Assembly (NCBI GenBank): GCA_963205115.1
Contig: CAUJHV010000029.1
Location: forward strand, 62,001-126,000
Direction of reading: 5' to 3'
DNA: 64,000 nucleotides
Source: Pseudomonadota bacterium
Lineage (GTDB): Bacteria; Pseudomonadota; Gammaproteobacteria; Burkholderiales; Burkholderiaceae_C
Shown here: one piece after another, positions 25,330 through 34,101 of the stretch
Layout of the letters: every line of letters begins with the position of its first letter
Numbering within the stretch: the first letter of the stretch is position 1
The notes under the pieces: model-generated
Told to the model about the DNA's origin: nothing
Seen by the model: the letters and a program-made list of their open reading frames with translations, nothing else
The model's database searches: none
Position numbers and translations under genes: made by a program

Positions 25330-27063
25330 TCAATGCGAATCGCGCGGCACGGCCGCACCGCTGGCGCCGACCAGGAAATCGAGATCCGCGCCCAGGTGCG
25401 CCTGCTGCACGTGCTGCACATACAGGCGGTACCAGCCCCGATCCGGCAATGGCGGTGGTGTCCAGCCGGCCCGGCGGCGCGCGATTTCGTCGTCGTCCAG
25501 GTGCAGCTGCAGGTGGCGCTGCGCCACGTCCAGTTCGATCTCGTCGCCGTCGCGCACCAGGGCCAGGGTGCCGCCGGCCGCCGCCTCGGGCGAGACGTGC
25601 AGCACCACGGCGCCGTAGGCCGTGCCGCTCATGCGGCCGTCCGAGATGCGCACCATGTCCGTGATGCCGCGGCGCAGCAGCTTGGCCGGCAGCGGCATGT
25701 TGCCGACCTCGGCCATGCCGGGGTAGCCGCGCGGGCCGGCGCCCTTGAGCACCATCACGCAGTGCTCGTCGATGTCCAGTGATTCGTCGTCGATGCGCGC
25801 ATGCAGGTCCTCGATGCTCTCGAAGACCACCGCACGCCCGCGGTGCCGCAGCAGCGCGGGCGTCGCGGCCGAGGGTTTGATGACCGCGCCGTCGGGCGCG
25901 AGATTGCCGCGCAGCACCGCAATGCCCGCGGCTGGCTTGAAGGGCGCGGCCAGCGTGTGGATGACCTTGCGGTCGAAGCACTCGGCGTCCTGCACGTTCT
26001 GCCACTGGCTGCATCCGTTCACCGTGAGCGCGTCGCGCGCCAGCAGCCCGCCTTCGCCCAGCTCACGCAGCACGGCGGGCAGGCCGCCCGCGTAGTAGAA
26101 GTCCTCCATCAGGAACTCGCCGGAGGGCTGCAGGTTGACCAGGCAGGGCACGTCCGTGCCGAGCTCCCAGTCCGACAGCGACAGCGGCACGCCGATGCGG
26201 CCGGCCAGGGCCAGCAGGTGCACCACGGCATTCGTCGATCCGCCGATGGCCGCATTGGCGCGGATGGCGTTGTCGAAGGCGGCGCGCGTAAGCACCTTGT
26301 CCATGGTGAGGTCCTCGCGCACCATGTCCACGATGCGCCGGCCGGCCATGTGCGCGAGGACCTGCCGGCGCGCGTCCACCGCCGGAATGGCGGCATTGCC
26401 CGGCAGGCCCATGCCCAGGGCCTCGACCATGCAGGCCATCGTAGAGGCCGTGCCCATGGTCATGCAGTGGCCGCGCGAGCGGTTCATGCACGATTCGGCT
26501 TCCAGGAATTGCGCCTCGCTCACGCGGCCGGCACGCAGGTCTTCGGACAGCCGCCACACGCCCGTGCCCGAGCCCAGGGTCTCGCCGCGGTAGCGGCCGT
26601 TGAGCATCGGCCCGCCCGAAATCGCCAGTGTGGGCAGGTTGCAGCTGGCCGCGCCCATCAGCAGTGCGGGCGTGGTCTTGTCGCAGCCCACGAGCAGGAT
26701 GACGCCATCCATCGGGTTGCCGCGTATCGATTCCTCCACGTCCATGGACGCCAGGTTGCGGAACAGCATGGCCGTGGGGCGCAGATTGGATTCGCCCAGC
26801 GACATCACCGGGAACTCCACGGGAAAACCGCCGGCCTCGTAGACGCCACGTTTGACGTGGTCCGCCAACTCGCGGAAGTGCGCGTTGCACGGCGTCAGTT
26901 CCGACCAGGTGTTGCAGATGCCGATCACGGGCCGGCCATCGAACAGGTGCTGGGGCAGGCCCTGGTTCTTCATCCACGAACGGTGGATGAAACCGTCCTT
27001 GTTGCGCTTGCCAAACCAGGCCTGGCTGCGCAGGGGTTTGACGGGGGGCTTCGGGTCGCTCAT
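25330..27063 (-). CDS. IlvD/Edd-family dehydratase, sugar-acid (arabonate-like) type
   Basis: 577-residue Fe-S dehydratase of the dihydroxy-acid/6-phosphogluconate dehydratase family. The start MSDPKPPVKPLRSQAWFGKR and the block GRPVIGICNTWSELTPCNAH are typical of the pentonate branch (L-arabonate and related acids) rather than IlvD. Cluster cysteines are visible in LTPCNAH, LLVGCDKTTPA and the CMTMGTASTMAC segment, with the C-terminal GRMSGTAYGAVVLHVSPEAA present. The ATG at 27063 fits the family start; an upstream in-frame extension is divergent-promoter sequence. It would convert an aldonate to a 2-keto-3-deoxy acid, but the following aldolase is decayed. Confidence 0.88.
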   Translation of the reverse strand: MSDPKPPVKPLRSQAWFGKRNKDGFIHRSWMKNQGLPQHLFDGRPVIGICNTWSELTPCNAHFRELADHVKRGVYEAGGFPVEFPVMSLGESNLRPTAMLFRNLASMDVEESIRGNPMDGVILLVGCDKTTPALLMGAASCNLPTLAISGGPMLNGRYRGETLGSGTGVWRLSEDLRAGRVSEAQFLEAESCMNRSRGHCMTMGTASTMACMVEALGMGLPGNAAIPAVDARRQVLAHMAGRRIVDMVREDLTMDKVLTRAAFDNAIRANAAIGGSTNAVVHLLALAGRIGVPLSLSDWELGTDVPCLVNLQPSGEFLMEDFYYAGGLPAVLRELGEGGLLARDALTVNGCSQWQNVQDAECFDRKVIHTLAAPFKPAAGIAVLRGNLAPDGAVIKPSAATPALLRHRGRAVVFESIEDLHARIDDESLDIDEHCVMVLKGAGPRGYPGMAEVGNMPLPAKLLRRGITDMVRISDGRMSGTAYGAVVLHVSPEAAAGGTLALVRDGDEIELDVAQRHLQLHLDDDEIARRRAGWTPPPLPDRGWYRLYVQHVQQAHLGADLDFLVGASGAAVPRDSH

Positions 27064-27181
27064 GCGGGGATTCCGTGTCGGGTGGGCCGCGCCATCCGGT
27101 GCGCGCGGATGCACCATCGTAGCGACCCGCATGAACCCGACGCCTCGAGGCGCGAACGTGCCGGCGTGCGACAGTCGCGGC

Positions 27182-28564
27182 ATGACACCCGCGCCGTTGG
27201 AAGCCAGCCCTGCACGCGACGGCCTCATCGCGCATCCCACGCGCGCGCAGGCCTTCGGGTACTGGCTGAAGCTGGGTTTCATCAGCTTCGGCGGGCCGGC
27301 AGGGCAGATCGCGCTGATGCACGAAGAGCTGGTGGAGCGGCGGCGCTGGATATCCGAAAACCGCTTCCTGCATGCGCTGAACTACTGCATGGTGCTGCCC
27401 GGTCCCGAGGCCCAGCAGCTGGCCACGTACATTGGCTGGCTGATGCACCGCAGCTGGGGCGGCATCGTGGCCGGCGGCTTGTTCGTGCTGCCCTCGCTGT
27501 TCATCCTGATCGCGCTGTCGTGGATCTACATGGCGTTCGGGCAGGTGCCGGTCATCGCCGGCATCTTCTACGGCATCAAGCCCGCGGTCACCGCGCTGGT
27601 CGTGCACGCGGCCTGGCGTATCGGCACGCGGGCCCTGAAAAACGGCTGGCTGTGGGGCGTGGCAGCGGCGGCCTTCGTGGCGCTCTTTGCGCTGGACCTG
27701 CCGTTTCCGCTGATCGTGCTGGGCGCGGGTCTCTTCGGCCATGTCGCCAGCCGCTTCGTGCCCGACGCCTTCCAGACCGGCGGCGGACATGGCGCGGCCA
27801 AGAAGTCCTACGGGCCGGCACTGATCGACGACCACACGCCCACGCCCGATCACGCGCGCTTCACCTGGACGCGCCTCCGCCATGTGCTGCTGGTGTGCCT
27901 GGCCTTGTGGGGTCTGGCGCTGGGCGGCCTCACGGCGGCGCTGGGCTGGGATGCCGTGCTCACGCAGATGGGCTGGTTCTTCACCAAGGCCGCGCTGCTG
28001 ACCTTCGGCGGTGCGTACGCCGTGCTGCCCTATGTCTACCAGGGCGCGGTCGAACACCACCAGTGGCTCACGGCCCCGCAGATGATCGATGGCCTGGCGC
28101 TGGGCGAGACCACGCCCGGGCCGCTGATCATGGTGGTGTCCTTCGTCGGTTTCGTGGGCGGCTGGACGCGCGCGATCTTCGGCAGCGAGGCGCTGTTCCT
28201 CTCCGGCGCAGCAGCGGCGGCGGTGGTCACCTTCTTCACCTTCCTGCCCTCGTTCTGCTTCATCCTGCTGGGCGCGCCGTTCATCGAATCGACGCATGGC
28301 AAGCTCGCCTTCACGGCACCGTTGACGGCCATCACGGCTGCCGTGGTTGGCGTGATCGTCAACCTGGCGGTGTTCTTCGCGTACCACGTGCTGTGGCCGC
28401 AGGGCCTGAGTGGCCGATTCGAGTGGCCCTCGCTCGTCATCGGCGTGGCGGCCGGCGTGGCGCTGTTCCGCTTCAAACGCGGCGTGATCCCGGTGGTGCT
28501 GGGCTGCGGGCTGGCGGGGCTGGCCTGGCGCGCGATGCATGCGGCGCTGGTGTCGGCCGTCTGA
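27182..28564 (+). CDS. chrA: Chromate transporter ChrA, two-domain form
   Basis: 460-residue inner-membrane protein of the CHR family with two homologous halves. Each half has the CHR signature: GFISFGGPAGQIALMHEELV and MVLPGPEAQQLATY in the first, LLTFGGAYAVLPYVYQGAVE and ETTPGPLIMVVSFVGFVGG in the second; each half has about five to six hydrophobic segments. It is predicted to expel chromate using the proton gradient. The start ATG at 27182 is the first plausible one before the family-typical GYWLKLGFISFGG. No ChrB regulator is present. It is divergent from the dehydratase, with 118 bases between. Confidence 0.92.
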   Translation: MTPAPLEASPARDGLIAHPTRAQAFGYWLKLGFISFGGPAGQIALMHEELVERRRWISENRFLHALNYCMVLPGPEAQQLATYIGWLMHRSWGGIVAGGLFVLPSLFILIALSWIYMAFGQVPVIAGIFYGIKPAVTALVVHAAWRIGTRALKNGWLWGVAAAAFVALFALDLPFPLIVLGAGLFGHVASRFVPDAFQTGGGHGAAKKSYGPALIDDHTPTPDHARFTWTRLRHVLLVCLALWGLALGGLTAALGWDAVLTQMGWFFTKAALLTFGGAYAVLPYVYQGAVEHHQWLTAPQMIDGLALGETTPGPLIMVVSFVGFVGGWTRAIFGSEALFLSGAAAAAVVTFFTFLPSFCFILLGAPFIESTHGKLAFTAPLTAITAAVVGVIVNLAVFFAYHVLWPQGLSGRFEWPSLVIGVAAGVALFRFKRGVIPVVLGCGLAGLAWRAMHAALVSAV

Positions 28565-28580
28565 ACCTCAAGGAACGCGA

Positions 28581-29144
28581 TCAGGCGCCGCCCGCGGCCC
28601 AGTCCTGACGCGACAAGCGGTACAGGCAGTGCGGCCGCAGCGGACTGCCTTCGGGCACAGCAGGGTGTTCGAAGTCTTCGTGCGCATCGCGCATGCCCAG
28701 GCGCTGCATGACCGCCTGTGAGGGCAGGTTCAGCCGGGCCGTGAAGGACACGATCTCCGCCAGCTCCAGCTGCTGAAAGCCGAACCGCAGCACCTCGCGC
28801 CCGGCCTCCGTGGCGTAGCCCTTGCCCCAGTACGGCCTGGCCAGTCGATAGCCGATCTCCACGCAGGGCATGAAGGGCAGCTGCCGTTTCGGCACCGACA
28901 GTCCCACGAAGCCGATGAAGGCGCCATCGCCGACCTGCTCGACTGCCCAGTTGCTCCAGCCCCGTTCATCCAGTTCGGCAGACCAGGCGGCGATGCTGCG
29001 GTCACTCTGTTCCTGGGTCTGCGTGCCGGGAAAGAAGCGCATGACTTCAGGATCGGCATTCATCTGCGCAAACGGCAAGCGGTCCGCGTCTTCCCATTGC
29101 CGAAGACGCAGCCGCGCGGTGTGGAGTCTGGCGGCCCTTGTCAT
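28581..29144 (-). CDS. GNAT-family N-acetyltransferase (RimJ/RimL-like)
   Basis: 187-residue acetyltransferase of the RimJ/RimL branch. It starts RAARLHTARLRLRQWEDAD, as in ribosomal-protein or amino-acid acetyltransferases, and has the acetyl-CoA loop region PYWGKGYATEAGREVLRFGF near 110-130, plus NLPSQAVMQRLGM near 145. The target is unknown. It ends 17 bases from the convergent chrA stop. No partner gene nearby points to a substrate. Confidence 0.85.
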   Translation of the reverse strand: MTRAARLHTARLRLRQWEDADRLPFAQMNADPEVMRFFPGTQTQEQSDRSIAAWSAELDERGWSNWAVEQVGDGAFIGFVGLSVPKRQLPFMPCVEIGYRLARPYWGKGYATEAGREVLRFGFQQLELAEIVSFTARLNLPSQAVMQRLGMRDAHEDFEHPAVPEGSPLRPHCLYRLSRQDWAAGGA

Positions 29145-29168
29145 CGTGTACCCCGCCGTGGTCGGCTG

Positions 29169-29624
29169 CTAGGCCTTCCGGGAGGACCAGTGGATGGCCC
29201 GGATCAGCCACTGGCCGTCGATCTTGCTGAGCACCAGCAGCTCCGCGCCTTGAAGACTGATGGGCTTCGATGCCCACTGGCCCTGGGTGGTGCTGGTGGC
29301 AACCGACCAGGCCGTGTCCCCCAGCACCGTGACGGCGGGCTCGGCGTGGGAGGAGGGCACCGCCTTCGCAAACTTGATGTCTTCGCCGAGGTGATGGTCC
29401 AGGTAGTGCTGGCGCGACTCGACCTCGCCACCCTCGAGGATGACGGCATCAGGCGCCAGGAGGGCCGTGACGGCCTTGCCATCCCCGGCCGCCAGGGCCT
29501 CGCGCAGACGCCGCACCACGCTTTTCACCGCGTCCACCTGGGCCTGCGTGCCTTGTGCCTGGGCGGCCAGTGGCACCAGCGCCGATGCCGATGCCAGCGC
29601 GAGAAAGCTTCTTCTTTCAGTCAT
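29169..29624 (-). CDS. Exported SnoaL/DUF4440-like (NTF2-fold) protein
   Basis: 151 residues. Signal peptide MTERRSFLALASASALVPLAAQAQ with a twin-arginine-like motif (ERRSFLA), so the mature protein is periplasmic. The rest fits the small NTF2-like fold: REALAAGDGKAVTALLAPDAVILEGG, then LGDTAWSVATSTTQGQW and VLSKIDGQWLIRAIHWSSR. Such domains may bind small ligands or act as isomerases; no catalytic set can be assigned here. It is a short gene in a run of unrelated minus-strand genes. Confidence 0.8.
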   Translation of the reverse strand: MTERRSFLALASASALVPLAAQAQGTQAQVDAVKSVVRRLREALAAGDGKAVTALLAPDAVILEGGEVESRQHYLDHHLGEDIKFAKAVPSSHAEPAVTVLGDTAWSVATSTTQGQWASKPISLQGAELLVLSKIDGQWLIRAIHWSSRKA

Positions 29625-29642
29625 GGCGGATCGCTCCCGTAT

Positions 29643-30206
29643 TCAGACGCGCAGCAGCCCGCGAAAGCCCCGCGCCGCGTAATAGGACTGCGCGCCGTTG
29701 TGGTACAGGAAGACCTGCCCATAGCGGCGATCGCAGAACAGTGCGCCGCCGAGTGCGCGCACCGCTTCGGGCGTGGCCACCCAGCTGGAGGTCTTGGTGT
29801 CGAACTCGCCCAGCTGCTGCAACTGCCGATACCGCGCCTCGTCGAGCAGTTCCACGCCCATCTCGGCTGCGACCTCCTCGACATTGCCGGGCGGCTTGTT
29901 CTCCTTGCGCGCCATCCACGCCTCGCGGTCGAAGCACAGGCTTCTGCGCCCGGCCGGGCTCTCGGGTGAGCAGTCACAGAAGAGGACCTGCCCGGTGCTT
30001 GCCTCCAGACCGATCACGTCCGGCTCGCCGCCGGATGACTCCATGCGGTCGAGAGACTGGAGGGCGCTCGGACTTTGTTCGATCCGGGCGCGAACCGTCT
30101 CCCAGTCGAGCCCGGGATGTCGATCGGGGTGCATGTCGAAGCGGCTCTGCAGCGTCCGCAGCAGTTGTTCTGGCTCTGAAGCGGTCATGGATTCATCGGT
30201 CTGCAT
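29643..30206 (-). CDS. DUF4256-family protein
   Basis: 187-residue protein matching a widespread conserved family of unknown function, recognised by GLEASTGQVLFCDCSPESPAGRRSLCFDRE, RKENKPPGNVEEVAAEMGVELL and the aromatic end FLYHNGAQSYYAARGFRGLLRV. No signal peptide or membrane span. An ATG 18 bases later (MTASEP) is an alternative start. Function is unknown; genes of this family often stand alone, as here. Confidence 0.85.
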   Translation of the reverse strand: MQTDESMTASEPEQLLRTLQSRFDMHPDRHPGLDWETVRARIEQSPSALQSLDRMESSGGEPDVIGLEASTGQVLFCDCSPESPAGRRSLCFDREAWMARKENKPPGNVEEVAAEMGVELLDEARYRQLQQLGEFDTKTSSWVATPEAVRALGGALFCDRRYGQVFLYHNGAQSYYAARGFRGLLRV

Positions 30207-30344
30207 CGGATGGTCGCGACCATGATCGTCGATTCACGCGGCTGCGTCGACCGGCCTGATGGGTACCGGGGGCTGTGGCACCGCAAGGGCGTTGTGGACA
30301 GGTCGCGGCGGTACAGGCCGACGCGGCTTGCGTCAGCTGGTGCT

Positions 30345-31850
30345 TCAGCCCAGGGTCGCTGCCGGCTGCGCCACCGGCGCCGCCGGGACGGCGTCGACCG
30401 CCGCCGCACCCTTGCCGCAGACGGCGGTAAACCAGAAGCGGCTGCCCTGGCCGAGCACGCTGTCCACGCCCGCCTGTCCGCCCATGCATTCGGCCAGTTG
30501 CCGAACCAGGGCCAGGCCCAGGCCGTTGCCCTCGAAGTGGCGGGTCGACGAGCCGTCGGCCTGCGCGAAGGGGCTGAACAGTTGGGGCAAGGCATCGGGG
30601 GCGATGCCGATGCCGGTGTCTTCGACCTCGAAACGCAGCAGCAGCTGCCGGTCGGGCTGTTCGCTGGCCGTTGCGCGCACGGTGATGTCGCCCGCCGGGG
30701 TGAACTTCACCGCGTTGTCCAGGTAGTGACCCAGGGCCTGCAGCAGGCGCTGCGCGTCGCCCACTGTCGTGCCGGGCGGTGAGCTGACGGTCACGTTCAT
30801 GCGCAGACCCTTGGCGCTGGCCGCGGCGGCGCGCAGTGCCACGGCCTCTTCCACGGTGTGCTTCAGGTCGAAAGGCTCGGCGCGCAGCGTCAGGTCTCTC
30901 GCCTGCAGCCGGGCCAGGTCCAGCACGGCATTGACCATGTCCAGCAGCGACCGTCCGGCGTCGGCAATGCGGCGCACGCGCTCGGCCTGTTTGGGCGGCG
31001 GGTTGTCGCGCTGCAGCAGGAAGGCCGTGCCGATGATGGTGTTCAGCGGGGTGCGAATCTCGTGGCTCATGTTGGCCAGAAACGCGCTCTTGGCGGTGTT
31101 GGCGGCCTCCGACGCTTCCAGCGCCACGCGCAGCTGCGCCGTGCGCTCCTGTACCCGCTGTTCCAGTTCCTCGCGGTGGCGCTCGGCGCGCTGCTGCATG
31201 CGCGAGGTGATCATGGCCATCACCGTCACGGTCAGCACGGCATTCAGCACCACCACGCCGATGAGGGTGACCTGCAGGGTGCTGCTCACGTTGTCGGCGG
31301 TCACCTGGTCGCGGGCGAACAGCGCGTGGGCCAGGCGCGTCCCCTGCAGCACCGACGCGAGCGTCATGACGCCGCCCAGCAGCCAGGGCAGGCGCCGCAT
31401 CTCGGCCAGCCAGACGCGGCGGGTGCGCACGATGACCACGGCGCCGGCCGTGAACATCGCAAAGGTGGCGGAGGAAACCGCCGCGACGCGCAGCCACAGC
31501 CGTGTCTCAGGGTAGGAGCCCAGCAGCAGTCCCGCGGCCGCGAGGGCACCGACCACCAGGTCCCAGCGCGGTCCGCGTGGCAGCTGCAAGGTCAGGCGCA
31601 GGCCGAAGTAGAGCCAGGCCGAGCCGACCCCGATGAGCGTGTTGCCCAGCACCACGGAGGCCAGCACCGGAATCAGGTCGCGCAGCCCCACCAGCGCGAA
31701 CCCGGTGAACCACAGCGCGGCGGCCATCGTCCAGGTGCGCACCAGTGCGCGGTCGTCCGACACGCGCTCCAGCAGCCGCAAGCCGATCACGACCAGCACC
31801 GAGCTGCAGGCGGCAATCAGCGTCAGCGCGCGCAGGTCGAAGGCAAACAT
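30345..31850 (-). CDS. Orphan membrane sensor histidine kinase
   Basis: 501 residues. The N-terminal half has about seven hydrophobic segments (between residues 8 and 215) with no PAS or periplasmic domain, then a coiled-coil connector (about 215-255), the dimerisation/phosphoacceptor H-box SHEIRTPLN with His263, an N-box HYLDNAVKF near 375, and G-boxes DTGIGI and GNGLGLAL. The sequence is a complete kinase core without a receiver domain. No response regulator gene is adjacent on either strand, so its partner must be elsewhere. ATG at 31850 is chosen because the first span starts directly after it. Confidence 0.88.
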   Translation of the reverse strand: MFAFDLRALTLIAACSSVLVVIGLRLLERVSDDRALVRTWTMAAALWFTGFALVGLRDLIPVLASVVLGNTLIGVGSAWLYFGLRLTLQLPRGPRWDLVVGALAAAGLLLGSYPETRLWLRVAAVSSATFAMFTAGAVVIVRTRRVWLAEMRRLPWLLGGVMTLASVLQGTRLAHALFARDQVTADNVSSTLQVTLIGVVVLNAVLTVTVMAMITSRMQQRAERHREELEQRVQERTAQLRVALEASEAANTAKSAFLANMSHEIRTPLNTIIGTAFLLQRDNPPPKQAERVRRIADAGRSLLDMVNAVLDLARLQARDLTLRAEPFDLKHTVEEAVALRAAAASAKGLRMNVTVSSPPGTTVGDAQRLLQALGHYLDNAVKFTPAGDITVRATASEQPDRQLLLRFEVEDTGIGIAPDALPQLFSPFAQADGSSTRHFEGNGLGLALVRQLAECMGGQAGVDSVLGQGSRFWFTAVCGKGAAAVDAVPAAPVAQPAATLG

Positions 31851-32014
31851 GGCTGCGATTCTGCGAGTGGCCGGCCACCGGCAAGCCGCAGAGAAGCCGG
31901 CGATACCCCGCCATGCCCGCACGATCAACCGCCACGGCCATCCGGGCCGGCGTCAGCCCAGCCGGCGGCGGATCGCCGCCGCCCGGGCGCGGCGGATGCC
32001 GAAGTCCGCGGGTA

Positions 32015-32410
32015 TCAGCCGGCGGTCAGCGCCTGACAGACGCGCCGCAGGCGGCTCTCCGCCTCATCGGCCACCGGCTTCACGCTGGGCTTGCCCACCA
32101 GGCCGACCATGGTCTGTGGGTCCAGGAAACCCACGACGACGCGGCCGGGGGCCTCTTCGCGCACGATGACGTTGCAGGGCAGCAGCAGGCCGATGTCGGG
32201 CTCGGCCTGCAGCGCCTGGTGCGCCAGCGGCGGGTTGCAGGCGCCCAGGATGCGGTAGGGCGGCATCTCGGCGCCGAGCTTTTCCTTCATGGCGCGCTGG
32301 ACGTCGATATCGCTGAGCACGCCGAAGCCTTCGGTCTTCAGCGCGGCGGTGGTGCGTTCCAGCGCGTCGTCGAAGCTCAGGCCGTGGAGGGTGGTGGTGA
32401 ATCCGTACAT
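32015..32410 (-). CDS. DUF302-family protein
   Basis: 131-residue cytoplasmic protein of the DUF302 family: MYGFTTTLHGLSFDDALERT, GFGVLSDIDVQRAMKEKLG, ILGACNPPLAHQALQAEPDIG and LLLPCNVIVREE are all family blocks, including the two conserved cysteines. DUF302 proteins are often found with sulfur or redox and metal-stress genes; the biochemical role is not settled. AAAGG precedes the ATG. A dyad of the type bound by CsoR/CstR regulators lies about 150 bases upstream (32560-32575). Confidence 0.88.
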   Translation of the reverse strand: MYGFTTTLHGLSFDDALERTTAALKTEGFGVLSDIDVQRAMKEKLGAEMPPYRILGACNPPLAHQALQAEPDIGLLLPCNVIVREEAPGRVVVGFLDPQTMVGLVGKPSVKPVADEAESRLRRVCQALTAG

Positions 32411-32559
32411 GGTGGACCTTTCAGGCGTGGTGCGCCGCCGGGCGCCTGCCGCAGATGGAGGCCGGTCCAGTGACCGGCAGGTCGCCGCGATGTGCCTTCT
32501 TGGGCTGCGCGGGGCGGCCCAGGAAGATCCCCCGGGTCCGCGTCAAGCCATTGTGACGT

Positions 32560-32575
32560 ATACCTAATAGGGTAT
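32560..32575. promoter_or_regulatory. ATACC-N6-GGTAT dyad upstream of DUF302 gene
   Basis: ATACC (32560-32564) and GGTAT (32571-32575) form an inverted repeat around TAATAG, in an AT-rich patch that stands out from the GC-rich surroundings. It lies between the permuted CoA-transferase stop and the DUF302 start. CsoR/CstR-type operators have a similar outer TACC/GGTA form. Confidence 0.4.
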
Positions 32576-32619
32576 GCAAACGCAGGTCCTTTGCGGGTGG
32601 CGGCTGCAGCCGCCAGACC

Positions 32620-34101
32620 TCAGGCGGGATCGGCCCAAACCGGTGCGTGCGTGCCGGGTGGCATCGAGGGCAGGGCCCAGCGCAGCCGGCGTCCGTCGAT
32701 CTGCACGGCATGGCGCACGGCCCGCAGCAGGCCGAAGCCACTGGCTCGCTCGTCCCATGCGCTCTCGACCTCCAGCGCCGGCGCGGCCGTCGGGTCGTCG
32801 ATGCGGCCCATGCGCTGCAGCCAGTGCGAGACACCGGCCAGCGACACCTTCACGCGCCAGCTGCCGCCGCGTTGCCGCTGGCGCAGCACGCCTGCCAGCG
32901 CGCCGAAGGCCAGCAGGTAGCCGGCGCCGTAGTCCAGCGCCTGCACCGGCAGCGCGCGGGGTTCGGTCTGGCCAAAGGCCTGCGCCTCCGCCAGATTGAT
33001 GCCGGTGGCGCTCTGCACCAGCGAATCGAAGCCGCGCCGTCCGCCCCAGGGGCCGCGTGTGCCGTAGGCCGACAGCGAGACCGATACCAGCCCGGGCCGC
33101 AGGCGCTCCAGTTCGTCGGCGCCGAAGCCGAGTGCCGCCAGCGCGCCGGGCCGGTAGCTCTGCAGGAAGACGTCGCATTCGCGCACCAGCTGGCGCAGGG
33201 TGTCCTGGCCTGCCGGGGTGCGCAGGTCCAGCAGCGCGGAACGCTTGCCCTGGCTGGTCTCGGCCAGCGCGTCGATGTTGGGCAGGTGCGGGCCGTTGAT
33301 CAGCAGCACGTCGGCGCCTTGCGCGGCCAGCGTGCGCCCGGCCACGGGGCCGGCCAGGATGCGCGTAAGTTCCAGGACGCGAAGCCCGGCCAGCGGCCCG
33401 GCTTGCGGATCGGCAGCCGCGCCGCGGGGCCAGCCCAGCGCCGGTGTCTGGCCGGATCGCCGGATTTCCACCAGCGGCTCGCCCGTCACCGCTTCGGCCT
33501 GCGGATGCGCGGCCCACTGCGCCGGGTGTCGCAGGGCGGCCACGACGAGCCCCTGCTCGGCGGCGGCGCGTTCGAAGTCCTGCGCGCGCCAGCGGCGCAG
33601 GGCCTCCTCGACGGCGGGGCGCTCGGTGGTCGGCCCGATCGGCAGGCCCAGCAAGGCCAGCACGCCGTCGCGGTGGTGCGCAAAATTGGCGTGCACACGC
33701 ACCCAGGGCTGCGTGGCGCCAAAACCACCGCCGCTGGTGCAGCGGTACAGGCCGGACAGCGGGTCCCACATCTGGGGACTGCGGCCATCCAGCGTGAAGC
33801 GGCACGCGGCTTCGCTCAGCACGTCCGCCTTGTCCACGCGCACCGGCAGCGCCACGCCGTCGCGCTGCCGCGCGACTTCGGTGCCCGCCAGCGCCGCCGC
33901 GCCCAAGGCCGCCTGCAAGGCGGTGCCGATGGCAAAGGAACTGCGCGCGGCCGGCTCGCGGTCATCGCCAGTGAATCGCTGCAGGGCGGCCGGCTCCAGA
34001 CGCGCCGCACGCCACAGATCGGCCAGAACCTTGGATACGGACGGCGGCGCCGCGGGCGAATCGACGCCGCCGCTTGGAAGTGGATTCATCGTGCCGGACA
34101 T
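32620..34101 (-). CDS. CaiB/BaiF-family CoA-transferase with permuted halves
   Basis: About 493 residues. The order of blocks is unusual: the first half (about 1-235) contains WVRVHANFAHHRDGVLALLG and resembles the C-terminal part of CaiB enzymes, while the second half (from about 240) begins LAGLRVLELTRILAGPVAG, the normal CaiB N-terminus, and continues through SYRPGALAALGFG and SLSAYGTRGPWGGRRGFDSL with the likely catalytic Asp. This permuted architecture occurs in a CoA-transferase subgroup of betaproteobacteria as I recall it. I use the ATG at 34101; 34089 is an alternative. It is divergent from the AidB-like dehydrogenase, which suggests a shared acyl-CoA function. Substrate unknown. Confidence 0.8.
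   Translation of the reverse strand: MSGTMNPLPSGGVDSPAAPPSVSKVLADLWRAARLEPAALQRFTGDDREPAARSSFAIGTALQAALGAAALAGTEVARQRDGVALPVRVDKADVLSEAACRFTLDGRSPQMWDPLSGLYRCTSGGGFGATQPWVRVHANFAHHRDGVLALLGLPIGPTTERPAVEEALRRWRAQDFERAAAEQGLVVAALRHPAQWAAHPQAEAVTGEPLVEIRRSGQTPALGWPRGAAADPQAGPLAGLRVLELTRILAGPVAGRTLAAQGADVLLINGPHLPNIDALAETSQGKRSALLDLRTPAGQDTLRQLVRECDVFLQSYRPGALAALGFGADELERLRPGLVSVSLSAYGTRGPWGGRRGFDSLVQSATGINLAEAQAFGQTEPRALPVQALDYGAGYLLAFGALAGVLRQRQRGGSWRVKVSLAGVSHWLQRMGRIDDPTAAPALEVESAWDERASGFGLLRAVRHAVQIDGRRLRWALPSMPPGTHAPVWADPA

Noticed and set aside
25801-28608. Open plus-strand frame of over 900 codons across the dehydratase and chrA
   Set aside because: Runs antisense through the dehydratase and out of frame through chrA, both clear genes; no family motif in its translation.
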